A DNA stretch of 64,000 nucleotides from a virus: the IMG/VR virus record IMGVR_UViG_3300009158_000046, positions 1-64,000 of that record; one strand, given 5' to 3'. The notes beneath the pieces are model-generated. The model saw nothing but the letters and a program-made list of their open reading frames with translations, made no database searches and was not told where the DNA came from. Positions 36,329-45,700 of the stretch are shown piece after piece. Within the stretch, counting starts at the first letter, position 1, and the number at the start of each line of letters is the position of its first letter. Made by a program: the position numbers and the translations under genes.

Positions 36329-36730
36329 ATGCCCACTCTTCCCTTCCACAACATCGTCACCCTCAAGGGTATTCACTTCGATGACTTCGAGGTGACGATG
36401 AACCTTGCCACGACCATCACCAAGTCCGACGAGGGCAAGGCCGTGTCGTTCGACACGGGCGCGGCAAACAAGGCCAAGCTCGCGGCTGACGGCGACGTTC
36501 TACTCGGTCGCCTTGAGCTGGTCGAAGTCCGTTCCAGCTCGCAGGTGCTCGGGACGGTCGCCCTGATGTTCATCAACACCCTCCCGGTCAAGTCGGGCTC
36601 GACGGTCAACATCGGTGACACCGTCGTCGGCGCTGGCTCTGGCGAGGTCAAGGCCGGGACGGCGAACCCTACCGACAACATCGTTGTCGAGAAGATCAGC
36701 TCCACCCAGGTCGTCGTCTTCAAGCGCTAA
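36329..36730 (+). CDS. Capsid decoration/cement protein
   Basis: A 133-residue beta-rich protein directly upstream of the major capsid gene, with the pattern of head-stabilising cement proteins: KGIHFDDFEVTMNLATTITK and VKSGSTVNIGDTVVGAGSGE. GAGAGG precedes the ATG. Confidence 0.7.
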   Translation: MPTLPFHNIVTLKGIHFDDFEVTMNLATTITKSDEGKAVSFDTGAANKAKLAADGDVLLGRLELVEVRSSSQVLGTVALMFINTLPVKSGSTVNIGDTVVGAGSGEVKAGTANPTDNIVVEKISSTQVVVFKR

Positions 36731-36742
36731 GGAGCCCCACAC

Positions 36743-37945
36743 ATGACCGCGCCCCTCAAGTCCCTGACCGCGATCCAGCGTGTTGCGCCCGAGGCGCTTC
36801 TCGCCGGGATCAAGAACGAGTCCCGCAGCGCCTCGGCAGAAGCCGGGCAGAACCTGCTCAGCAATGCCGCTGACTACGGCCTGGAGCTGCGTGACTACCT
36901 GCGCCTCGCCATCGACCCCCGCAAGTCGGAGCGCCGTGGCGACTTTGGCGACCTGAACGGCTACGAGGCAGCTTTGCTGTATCTCGGCCTGCCTTTCAAG
37001 GACGACTTCGACAGTGGCGTCACGCTCGACCTCGCTTCGGACACCTTCCAGACCTTCCCCGGCACCCGCGCGATGTTCCCCGAGGTCATCGACGATCTGG
37101 TGCAGTGGAAGTACCGGCAGGACCAGTTCGAGGTCGTTGCTCCGATGGTCGCCCAGACCCGCACGATCGCCGGGAATGAGCTGCTGACGACGATCGTCAA
37201 CGACAGCCAGGATGACTACACCCTGATGCGTCCGATCGCCGAGCTGGCGACCATCCCTGTCTGGTCGATCCGCACCACCCAGCAGTCCGTCAAGATGTGG
37301 AAGATCGGCGGCGGCTACAAGACCTCCTACGAGTTCTCACGCCGTGCCCGTCTCGACATCCTGACCCCCTACGCCAACCGCATCAACCGCGAGCTGGAGC
37401 GCTCCAAGGTTGCTGTCGGCACCAGCGTGCTGGTCAACGGCGACGGTGTCGTCGGAGCCGCCCCGGTGGTCACCCAGTCGTCGTTCAACAGCACGGCGAT
37501 CGGCACCGCGACCAACAACGTCCTCTCCTACAAGCACCTTCTGGCGTGGCTCGTTGCCCGCGCCCAGGCCGGTACTCCGGTGGACACGGTGGTCGGCAAC
37601 TGGGACGCCTACATCCAGTGGCTGCTCCTGTTCGCGGTTCCGCTGGCGAACGGCGGCGGTGACATGACGGCTGCTGCCAACATGGCCCGCGCTGGCTTCC
37701 AGATGGGCGGCGTGCCGATCCTCCAGGGTCAGGTGAACTTCGCCATCTCCTCGACGGCGACGGCCAACCAGCTCCTGGGCTACTCCAAGGCCGACACCAT
37801 GGAGGAGCTGCAGGAGGCCGGTTCGCTGATCAGCGAGGCGGAGCGCGCGGTCATGAACCAGTCGGTGACCTACACGAAGTCCGAGGTCTCGGGCTTCCGC
37901 CTTGTGTTCCCGGACACCCGCTCGATCTTCAACTTCGGCGCGTGA
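36743..37945 (+). CDS. Major capsid protein
   Basis: A 400-residue protein with major-capsid hallmarks: position after protease and cement genes, a strong AAGGAG site, and strand/helix content of the HK97 fold (ARLDILTPYANRINRELERS in the long spine helix region, VPILQGQVNFAIS in the P domain). A strong terminator follows, consistent with a highly expressed unit. Confidence 0.82.
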   Translation: MTAPLKSLTAIQRVAPEALLAGIKNESRSASAEAGQNLLSNAADYGLELRDYLRLAIDPRKSERRGDFGDLNGYEAALLYLGLPFKDDFDSGVTLDLASDTFQTFPGTRAMFPEVIDDLVQWKYRQDQFEVVAPMVAQTRTIAGNELLTTIVNDSQDDYTLMRPIAELATIPVWSIRTTQQSVKMWKIGGGYKTSYEFSRRARLDILTPYANRINRELERSKVAVGTSVLVNGDGVVGAAPVVTQSSFNSTAIGTATNNVLSYKHLLAWLVARAQAGTPVDTVVGNWDAYIQWLLLFAVPLANGGGDMTAAANMARAGFQMGGVPILQGQVNFAISSTATANQLLGYSKADTMEELQEAGSLISEAERAVMNQSVTYTKSEVSGFRLVFPDTRSIFNFGA

Positions 37946-37952
37946 TCCACAT

Positions 37953-37986
37953 TGGCTCCAGGGCTTTTGCCCTGGAGCCATTTTCA
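37953..37986 (+). terminator. Rho-independent terminator after major capsid gene
   Basis: TGGCTCCAGGGC, loop TTTT, GCCCTGGAGCCA, then TTTTC. It should limit readthrough into connector genes. Confidence 0.9.
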
Positions 37987-37998
37987 TGAGGGATCTCC

Positions 37999-38319
37999 AT
38001 GGCCAAGCTGCTTGTTGAAACTCGTGGCGACTATCAGCTCGTCGATTTCGAGAGCAACACACTCGCCCAAGCCCACCGTCCGTCTGTCGTACCGGCAGGC
38101 GGTTTTTTTGATGCCGAAATCCAGAACCGCAGGTTGACTCTTCTGGCCGAGCTTGCCGATACCGCGACTGACGAGGACTGGGTGGAAACCCTGGAAGCGT
38201 CTGGCGAAGTGACATTGGCAATCGAGGCTTTCAAGTCGATGCACGCCCTCGTCATCGTCAAGAAGACCGAGCCGGTGAAGACTGCGCCTGCCTCAAGGCG
38301 TGGCTCGAAGGTTAGCTGA
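37999..38319 (+). CDS. Hypothetical head protein
   Basis: A 106-residue protein between capsid and connector genes (MAKLLVETRGDYQLVDFESN...). GAGGGAT precedes the ATG. Genes in this position often code head-completion or linker proteins; no motif supports one choice. Confidence 0.62.
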   Translation: MAKLLVETRGDYQLVDFESNTLAQAHRPSVVPAGGFFDAEIQNRRLTLLAELADTATDEDWVETLEASGEVTLAIEAFKSMHALVIVKKTEPVKTAPASRRGSKVS

Positions 38320-38321
38320 TC

Positions 38322-39038
38322 ATGGACGTTCTTGTCGGGACCGCCGCCACCCTGCGTGTGGACTTCAACGGCCCGGTAGGGACGCTTTCTGCCGACGCGA
38401 GTTCAATATCGTGGCGGCTGTTCAATACTGCCGGGGTGCAGATTGGAAGCACGACCTCCGTCGCCAACGCGGCGGGGGTCGGTTCCGTCAGCATCGAGGT
38501 GCTGGCCACCAATCACACGATCGATGCTGCCCGCCGCTTCGAGAAGCGCACTCTCGTCACGACATGGAAGTGCGGCGGCAAGAGCTACGCTGACCGCACG
38601 ACCTACCGCGTCATCCCGCTCCTGAACCACTCGGTCACGGCCGACGATGTGCGGACCCTGCTGGGCCTCAACGAGGACGAGCTTCAAGACACCGAGATCG
38701 ACATCACTGCCGCCTACTTCCGCTTCGAGGAGGACGCCACTCAGGCGGCTCTGGAGACGGCGCTGGCCAGCGGCACCATGAGCGAGGTCCGGGCCAACAG
38801 GGGCATTGCCGCTGATGCTGCCCTTGCGATCATCCCGTCGATGCCTATCCGCACGACGCAGACCCAGGCCAATGGGGAACTCCGCAGCGAACGGTTCCGC
38901 ACACCTCCGGACTTTTCCGCGCTGGAAGCCACTATCCGCAATCAGCGGTCTGAGGCTCTCACCGCAGTGGCGTCGACCGAAACCATTGTTCCCAGTCTGC
39001 TGGTTCTCACATCGCCCACAGACGTCATCACGGGGTAA
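38322..39038 (+). CDS. Putative head-tail connector/adaptor
   Basis: A 238-residue two-part protein. The N-terminal 100 residues are an Ig-like beta domain; the remainder is helical (VTADDVRTLLGLNEDELQDT, then EIDITAAYFRFEE), like gp6/gp15-type adaptors that bind beneath the portal. Starts 2 nt after the previous stop. Confidence 0.62.
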   Translation: MDVLVGTAATLRVDFNGPVGTLSADASSISWRLFNTAGVQIGSTTSVANAAGVGSVSIEVLATNHTIDAARRFEKRTLVTTWKCGGKSYADRTTYRVIPLLNHSVTADDVRTLLGLNEDELQDTEIDITAAYFRFEEDATQAALETALASGTMSEVRANRGIAADAALAIIPSMPIRTTQTQANGELRSERFRTPPDFSALEATIRNQRSEALTAVASTETIVPSLLVLTSPTDVITG

Positions 39039-39041
39039 GCC

Positions 39042-39572
39042 GTGTTCACGCTTCAGCGGACCAGCAAGCGGTTTTCCGATTGGCTCAAGACTCAGGACGG
39101 TCGCGAGTTTCGAGGCACCATTCAGCCGCTCAAAGAGGGCAGCGTATCGGCATCGACCTTTGCCGAGGGGCGCTACATGCTCCACGTCGCCGTCAACGAG
39201 CCGGTCACCGCCGGTACGGTCATCTTTGATCGCTGGAACAGGCCGTTCCTGGTCGGCAGCCATGACATTCGCAGGGACGCCCGGTCGCACAAGCTGTTCG
39301 TGATGACCGACTACGTCTCGTGGACACGCTCCGTTCCGCAGACCGACCTCGTCACCGGCTTGAAGAAGAGCGAGCAGGAAGTTGAACTGGGTCCGATCTG
39401 GTGCGCGATCGAAATCTTCGGCCGCGAGGAGGTTGATCGCGCTGTCCACGTCGGCTTTGACCGATCCAAGGTTCTGACCGGTTCCCCGATCTTGCTCAAT
39501 GACAAGATCGACGGTCGCATGGTGCGTCGTCTCTTCAACGTGTTCGGGGTGTGGAGTGGCGAAATCCAGTAG
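39042..39572 (+). CDS. Putative head closure protein
   Basis: A 176-residue beta-rich protein (YMLHVAVNEPVTAGTVIFDR), with GTG start. Position after the adaptor suggests a stopper/head-closure role; assignment rests on gene order. Confidence 0.55.
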   Translation: MFTLQRTSKRFSDWLKTQDGREFRGTIQPLKEGSVSASTFAEGRYMLHVAVNEPVTAGTVIFDRWNRPFLVGSHDIRRDARSHKLFVMTDYVSWTRSVPQTDLVTGLKKSEQEVELGPIWCAIEIFGREEVDRAVHVGFDRSKVLTGSPILLNDKIDGRMVRRLFNVFGVWSGEIQ

Positions 39573-40467
39573 GCCGGGTCCACCCGTCCGAGGGTCAAGC
39601 ACCCTCCCCGACATTGTCCGTGTCAAATTCCGCATCGGTGATACGCGAGCCGGTGGGCGGCAGTCGGACGTCCAGGGCGGGCTGCTGAATGAGCCTCAGG
39701 TCCAGGCGTTTCAGAAAACCATGCTGGACGTCATCAAGGTGCGCGCCTCTGGCCGCATCCAGGCGGCGTTTCGCAGATCGCTTGACAAGATCGAAGACGA
39801 CATCCGTCAAGATCTTGATGACTTTGCCCAGATCGCCCTGAGGTTCGCGACCAGTCAGGAAAGTCCCGAGCGTGGAACCCTGAAAATCGCCCCTCCCCCG
39901 GTTGCGCGCACATCGGGAACGGCCACTTTCAAGTCGTTCATTCGAACATCGAATGCTGACTTGCGGGCTGCGGCTTTGGACTGGCCATCCCTGACCAAGC
40001 GCTGGATGGATCAGAAGAAGAACAGAACCTTCTTCGTCGGCAAGGGTGCGGCTCTAGGCCGAAGAGGAGGTCTCAAGGGCTTTCTTGGTCGAGAGCTGGG
40101 AAACGCCTACCAAGAGCTTTTTGATCCTCGCATCGTGCTTCGAACAGAGAACGAGAGAACTGACAAGGGCACCGTGCGGGAACGGGTTGCTCGCATCACC
40201 GTGTCATTTTCGCAGAAGAACCCGGCTCTCGCGAGAGAGATCCAGGGTCTTGGCAAGACCGGCGTGGATGACTCCGGCATTCTGGAGTCGCTGTTCGCCG
40301 GTCGCGATGACGTCATCCGCAAGCTGGAAAACCGAGGCAAGGGACGTCGCCCAAAGCGTCCATGGGTCGGGGCCTTTGCCCGCTTTTGGCTGGTGAACCG
40401 CATGCCGGAAGTGGCAAACAGCTCTCTCAGCCAAAACATCGCCCGCCTCAAGAGAAGCGAGTTCTGA
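39556..40467 (+). CDS. Putative neck/tail completion protein
   Basis: A 303-residue basic protein. A helical N-terminal part (FQKTMLDVIKVRASGRIQAA) precedes a basic middle (KKNRTFFVGKGAALGRRGGL). GTG 39556-39558, overlapping the previous gene by 17 nt. Resembles gp10-like tail completion proteins in position and basic charge. Confidence 0.55.
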   Translation: MAKSSRPGPPVRGSSTLPDIVRVKFRIGDTRAGGRQSDVQGGLLNEPQVQAFQKTMLDVIKVRASGRIQAAFRRSLDKIEDDIRQDLDDFAQIALRFATSQESPERGTLKIAPPPVARTSGTATFKSFIRTSNADLRAAALDWPSLTKRWMDQKKNRTFFVGKGAALGRRGGLKGFLGRELGNAYQELFDPRIVLRTENERTDKGTVRERVARITVSFSQKNPALAREIQGLGKTGVDDSGILESLFAGRDDVIRKLENRGKGRRPKRPWVGAFARFWLVNRMPEVANSSLSQNIARLKRSEF

Positions 40468-40470
40468 CCC

Positions 40471-40905
40471 ATGTTCAACGTTTCGCGGATCGCGGTCATC
40501 AAGTTGATCAACGACACTATGCAGAGTCTGACGCCACCCACCGGCATCGGACTTCAGTACATTGACTGGGATGATGCTTCGGACATCCAGGATGTGCCGC
40601 CCACTGACCTGATCGGTCTGAACGGCTTCGCCATGACGGACCTGGACAGGGTCCATGACGTGATGTTTGGCGTCTCGGTGGCCAGCTACAACGACCCGAA
40701 CCTGTTTCGCGTCAGTCGCTACGCTGACCTCTTTTACCGGACTTTGAAGACCGGCTCTTACTTCTCTGTTTGGAATGCTGACACGGCGCAGAAGATCGGC
40801 AACATCACGCTCTATGCCGGAACTTCTGTCTCTCCGATCACGCGAGCTGAAAATCGCGCGATGCAGAACATTGTTGCTAAGGGACGTCTGGTTCTGACGA
40901 CTTGA
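40471..40905 (+). CDS. Putative tail terminator protein
   Basis: A 144-residue protein between the neck gene and the tail tube. The alpha/beta pattern (IAVIKLINDTMQSLTPPTGI, then VMFGVSVASYNDPNLFRVSR) fits the tail terminator (gpU-like) fold; assignment mostly from order. Confidence 0.55.
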   Translation: MFNVSRIAVIKLINDTMQSLTPPTGIGLQYIDWDDASDIQDVPPTDLIGLNGFAMTDLDRVHDVMFGVSVASYNDPNLFRVSRYADLFYRTLKTGSYFSVWNADTAQKIGNITLYAGTSVSPITRAENRAMQNIVAKGRLVLTT

Positions 40906-41101
40906 GGTCCAGCGTCGGCCCTCCTCCTGCTCGATAGAGGAAGTGTAGGAGATCTCGGGTCCCTTGGTTTTGTTCGGACAGCCCAACTTCAACCAAGTAT
41001 GTGACTTCGGCTGAAAGACTGCGGTGATTGAATTCGGCTCTCTTTTTCAGAATGTCGTACATCGCATCTGAAACTGAGATCGAAAAAGTCCTCTTCTGCA
41101 T
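40877..41101 (-). CDS. Ribbon-helix-helix regulator on the opposite strand
   Basis: A 74-residue Arc/CopG-like protein: FSISVSDAMYDILKKRAEFN forms strand and helix 1, HRSLSAEVTYLVEVGLSEQ helix 2. It is a lone leftward gene inside the rightward tail module, overlapping the tail terminator end by 29 nt: the layout of a moron. A 15-bp palindrome lies 29 bp upstream of its start and is the likely operator. It may be expressed from a prophage or repress late genes. Confidence 0.75.
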   Translation of the reverse strand: MQKRTFSISVSDAMYDILKKRAEFNHRSLSAEVTYLVEVGLSEQNQGTRDLLHFLYRAGGGPTLDLKSSEPDVP

Positions 41102-41126
41102 CACGACATCCCACTAATGCTAACAG

Positions 41127-41147
41127 CCTACTTGTTGAACAAGTGGG
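41127..41147. promoter_or_regulatory. Palindromic operator upstream of the RHH gene
   Basis: ACTTGTTGAACAAGT (41130-41144) is a perfect 7+1+7 palindrome, extended by CC/GG at the ends. It is unrelated in sequence to the TTGAAA palindromes. It probably binds the adjacent RHH protein and could also affect the downstream tail tube gene. Confidence 0.62.
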
Positions 41148-41201
41148 ATTTGATGCCGATATTGCAAGCGCACAAGTTTCATTCCTGCCTTGGAGATCCC
41201 T

Positions 41202-41999
41202 ATGCCCGGCAGCGCAAAGACTTCCCAGTTTTTCTTCTCCACCGCCACGGTTCTGGTGGGAACCCAGTCCGAGCAGCTCACGCTGAACACGGCAGCCAAC
41301 AGCATCGGCCTCGTGAAGAACGTGGCGGTCGAGGCCGATCCCGGCACCGTCGACCTGACCCAGGGCATCATGAACGATCTCGTGATGACCATGGTCAACT
41401 CGATGAACATCAAGGTGAGCATGGAAGTGTACGAGTACACCGCCAAGAACCTCGCCTACGGCCTCTCGCTCGACGGCACGGGCTCCAACTACGCGGCCAA
41501 CGCCAGCTCCTACACTCTGGCTGCTGCCGTCGCAGCAGCAGCGACCACCCTGACTGTCGCCACGGACTTGACGACCACGTTCACCGCCGGTTCGTGGATC
41601 TTCATCCAGGAAGGCACGGACGACGTCATTCATCTTGCCCGCGTGGTTTCCTCGGCTTTCTCCTCGCCGAACACCACGATCACCTTCACCGGTATGCCCG
41701 TTCCGACCGGCATGTCGTTCACGACCGCTGGCCGCGTCGGCAAGCTGAACAAGATCGACTTCGACCCGAACGCCGCCATGGTCTCGCTGTCGGTTCGCAT
41801 CCTCGGCACGCTCGCCACCGACAAGCGCCCGATTGGTCTGCACTTCCCGAAGGTGAAGGTGACCAAGGGCTTCTCGATGCGCTTTGCTGCCGACAACTTC
41901 GGCAATCTGCCCTTCGAGTTCATGCCCTACTCGCCCATCTCCACCGACCCCGGCTACAACGCGCAGTACAATCAGCGCATGCACGTCTTCGTGCCGTGA
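41202..41999 (+). CDS. Major tail tube protein
   Basis: A 265-residue protein preceding the chaperone pair and tape measure, with GGAG before ATG. Beta-rich (SNYAANASSYTLAAAVAAAA, then VHVFVP-like ends) and of the usual length. A strong terminator follows, as expected for an abundant structural protein. Confidence 0.78.
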   Translation: MPGSAKTSQFFFSTATVLVGTQSEQLTLNTAANSIGLVKNVAVEADPGTVDLTQGIMNDLVMTMVNSMNIKVSMEVYEYTAKNLAYGLSLDGTGSNYAANASSYTLAAAVAAAATTLTVATDLTTTFTAGSWIFIQEGTDDVIHLARVVSSAFSSPNTTITFTGMPVPTGMSFTTAGRVGKLNKIDFDPNAAMVSLSVRILGTLATDKRPIGLHFPKVKVTKGFSMRFAADNFGNLPFEFMPYSPISTDPGYNAQYNQRMHVFVP

Positions 42000-42045
42000 T
42001 GATCTTCAAGTAGCGGCTCTGCCCTCGGTCGTTACTTGTGATAGA

Positions 42046-42085
42046 CTGCCCTCGCGATTATATCGCGAGGGCAGTTTTATTTTGA
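42046..42085 (+). terminator. Rho-independent terminator after tail tube gene
   Basis: CTGCCCTCGCGA, loop TTATA, TCGCGAGGGCAG, then TTTTATTTT. Confidence 0.92.
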
Positions 42086-42092
42086 GGGCACC

Positions 42093-42500
42093 ATGGAAGA
42101 CAAACTCGAAATACAGGTTCTTACTTCAGACAGTACCTCAGAGACACGAACCGTGTTCATGAGCTACGGGCTTCTGAACAGCCTTACGGGGCTCATTGGA
42201 GATCCTGACAGAGCAGTGATGTTGGAGACGGATCCGGAACTCTGCAGCACCATCGTGACGGCTGTGTTTGTTCCTCGGACTCCATCCGGAAAGATCAACG
42301 TCAAGCTCGAAGATTACGACCCCCCTGGTCTCACCACCACGGAAGCAGAGAAGCTGTTCGACTGGGTGAAAGGGCATGTGGTCGATTTTTTTACGCGAAG
42401 GCTCCGCAGCTCCCTAAAGCTGATGGAGGACCGAAAGGACGAGCTGAAAGCAATCGGGTCCTCACTGGTTGGCTTGAGTCCCGCACCTTCGAAGACATGA
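42093..42500 (+). CDS. Tail assembly chaperone (gpG-like)
   Basis: A 135-residue protein between tail tube and tape measure, the place of lambda G. Codons 98-100 lie in a run of seven T (42386-42392) that forms the heptamer T TTT TTT in the correct phase for a -1 shift. The -1 frame stays open through the next gene, so a minor fused product of about 220 residues is expected. Confidence 0.8.
   Translation: MEDKLEIQVLTSDSTSETRTVFMSYGLLNSLTGLIGDPDRAVMLETDPELCSTIVTAVFVPRTPSGKINVKLEDYDPPGLTTTEAEKLFDWVKGHVVDFFTRRLRSSLKLMEDRKDELKAIGSSLVGLSPAPSKT
42386..42392 (+). promoter_or_regulatory. Programmed -1 frameshift site T TTT TTT
   Basis: Zero-frame codons are GAT TTT TTT ACG; after the -1 slip reading continues TAC GCG AAG without a stop into the frame of the gene at 42497. 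This is the classical lambda G/GT arrangement. Confidence 0.8.
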
Positions 42501-42754
42501 TCGTGTTCACGCTTGGAGTAAGGCCCAGTGCTCTTATCGACATTTACTGGTCCCACTCCCTGCGTGATCTACAGACTATCACTCGGTTGCGTATGGAATA
42601 CGAGATGGTGAAGGCCTCATCCTTCACCGAAAGTCTCGCTGAGATCGCAAAGGCATTATTCCCGAGCGATGAGAGCAAGCGAGCTAGTGGGAACGTCATC
42701 AGCAGCGTCGATGACGCTATGGCTCTAGCAGCGGAGATCAACGCCAGTGGCTGA
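42497..42754 (+). CDS. Tail assembly chaperone extension (T part of gpGT)
   Basis: The frame of this 85-codon gene (MIVFTLGVRPSALIDIYWSH...) is entered from the upstream chaperone by -1 frameshift; the linker reads SRTFED before the internal ATG. Independent initiation at the ATGA overlap is possible but the fused product is the likely functional form, with the tape measure as partner. Confidence 0.78.
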   Translation: MIVFTLGVRPSALIDIYWSHSLRDLQTITRLRMEYEMVKASSFTESLAEIAKALFPSDESKRASGNVISSVDDAMALAAEINASG

Positions 42755-45700
42755 CGACATCGAAATTGGCATTGGCGCAGATGCCACTTCCGCAGTCTCT
42801 GGCATCAACAAGATGGTGCAGGGCCTCAACGACGCCGTCAGGGCGGCGGGGAGGCTGGAGCAGGTCTATCGAAGCATCAGTGCTCAGGCAGCGCGGGGCA
42901 ACGAGGACGCCATTGCTCGTCTGAAAGACCTTCGCGACCAGATCAAGCTGGAAAGCGAAGCTCTGCAGGTCCGCAAGTCAAAGGTCATGCAGACGGAGAG
43001 TGTTCGCGGACGCGGCCGGACACTTGCCGATGACAGTCTCGCAGACTTCACCGTCCAGGCCTACACCAAGGGCTTCAACGTCAACAACAAGCAGATCGAG
43101 GCCCGCATCCGGCAGGCCGCGAGCAAGGCTGCAGAGCGCCTCGTAACCGCCACCGCCGAGGCGCTGGAGGCGCAGCTCAACTCGACGAAGATCGCCACCT
43201 ACGCCAAGCAGCTCCGCAACAGCACTCCGGAAGCGCGCAACGCCTCGATCATCCAGATCCAGGACCGAGAGTCCCGGCGCGTGCAGCAGTACGGCGGCTA
43301 TTCCTCGCTCGCCGAATATCAGGCTGCCAAGGATGCCGAGCGGAATGCAAGGTATCTTGAGCGCGTTCGGACTGCCACACTGGCGAAGCAGGATGCTGAG
43401 TACAACCGGGCGGCAGCCGCCCGGATGCGTGAAGAGGCGCGTGTTAATCAGCAGGAAGAGAAAGGCAGCTTTTCCAACCAGAGCCTGAGGAAGGGAGAGC
43501 TGCTTCGCGATCGTGCGGACCGCTTCTTCGACTATGGTGGTCTTGGCGCTGCGGTCCTGGCCGTGACTAGCATGACTAAGAACTTGCTTGATCTTGACGA
43601 CGCAATGCTGCGGTTCCAGGCGATCACCCAGACTTCCAACCTGGAGATGGTGACCTTCAAAAAGAACATTCTGGAGATGGGGCAATCTAGCCGCTACTCT
43701 ATCAAGGATCTGACGGAAGCCGCCATCACGCTGGGCCAGACCGGTCTGTCCGGCAGTGCCGTCACCACGGCACTTGCTCCGATTGTTCAGCTCGCCACGG
43801 CGTCGGGGTCGAACATCGGTCAGTCGGTGGAAGTCGTCACTGCCGCCATGGGTGCCTACAACATGGAGGCGTCTCGCGCAGGCGAGGTCGCCAATACCAT
43901 GACGGCAGCCCTGAACCTGACCAAGCTGACGATGCAGCAGCTCTCGCTGGGCATCCAGTACGCCGCCAACGTGGCGCGCGAGAGCGACATCTCCTTCACC
44001 GAACTGACGGCGGTCATTGGCGGTCTCGCACAGGCCGGTATCCGCAGCGGTTCGACACTCGGCACCGGCACCCGGCAGCTCATCCAGGAGCTGTCCGCAC
44101 CCGGCGACAAGTTGAAGAACATCCTGAAAGAGCTGAACATTCAGCTCGGCGACATCGACATTCGGGGCAACACTTTCACCGGGGTTCTGGAGAACCTGCG
44201 GAGCAAGGGCTTCGGCACTGCAGAGGCTCTTCGTGCCCTTGACCTGCGTGCTGCTTCTGCCTTCTCCGCACTGGCTGGCCAGACCGACACGGTCAAGCGC
44301 CTTCAGGAAAGTCTGCTGTTGACCAATGCGGCTGCTGAAGGGTCAGCGACAGCCAACCAGAGCCTTTCGGCGTCCTTCACCCGGCTCAACAACACGATGG
44401 TCGGATTGGCTGACAAGGCGTTTGGCCCCGTCATGACGGCCATGAAGGGCGCTACGGACGGTGCAAATGCCCTGTTCTCGGCTCTTGGATCAAGCGAGTC
44501 TGTGAACAAGATCGTGGCGTTCGGCGCGTCGGCTGCAGTGGGTGCCATCGCTATCTCGCAGTTGGCTCGTGGCATGAGCGTTCTCAGTGCTGCGATCTTT
44601 GGTCTTGGGACTGCCGGAACTGCCCTAGCCTTTGTGAATACGGGTCTCGCCGCTATCGCCACCAACCCCCTGGTCGTCGGTGGTGGTCTTGCCGCCGTTG
44701 GTCTTGCCGCCGTGTTGCTGAGCGGATCCAGCGCGGCCGAGAAGCTGGCAGAACGCCTCGACCGTGTGAAGAAGAGCCTCAACGATCTGCAGTCCAGCCA
44801 GATCCAGACACAGGCCTCGCTGCAGACCCTTGAGACCATGCTCGACAGCATCATCCGCCGCCGGGACAAACTCAATGAGGACCCTCTGCTGCGCCGCACG
44901 GCCATCATCGAGGCCCAGAAGGCATTCGAACAGTGGGGCCTCACTGTTGATGCCACCTCAACCAGCGTCGACAGCCTGATCAAGGCTCTTCAGAGCCTGC
45001 GCGGCGTCATGCAAGAGGACATGACCCGAAACCTCAGTCAGCAGCTCATTGACCTTGAGATCAAGTTCAAGTTGCTCAAGCAACAAATGGCTGAAGACAA
45101 GGTTGGAACGGTCAAGAACCTGTTTTCTGCTGCTGGCGGAAACATGTTCAGCGGAGACCGTAGGACTTTCCTCAGCTCGCAGTTCGGTAGGCTTGGTGTC
45201 ACGAACGGCGAAGACATCATGAATTTCATGATGCAGAACCCTGACAACATGAACATCGGAGACGTCAGGGGAACGTCGAACAAATACTTCACGTCTCTGC
45301 GCGATGAGCTGGACAGGGTTAAGGGAAACATCCGCAACATCGAGCGCAAGGATGTCATCGACGCACCCACCCAGGCCGAGCTGGACCGCCTTCGTCAGGC
45401 CGAAGTCCTGATCACTGCCCTCATCAAGGAGCTGGGAGATTTCGTCAGCCGGGCCACGAACCTGCAGGGCAACATTCGCCAGCGGGAAGAGGCCAGCCTT
45501 GCCGGACGCGCTTCTACCATCCAGGACGGTGCGACCTACAAGGGTCTGATTGCTCGTCGTGACGAGTTGTTTGGACAGGTCACCTCCGGAGAGCGCGTCA
45601 TTCTCTCCAACGAGAACCTTTCGGCTGGTCAAAAGGCGAATGCAATCCGTGACCTTCGCGCGAGCGTGGCACAGGAAGTTGAAGCAGTAACAAAAGAACT

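Noticed and set aside
38403-39635. 410-codon leftward frame opposite connector genes
   Set aside because: Shadow; the rightward genes have tight spacing and correct late-gene order.
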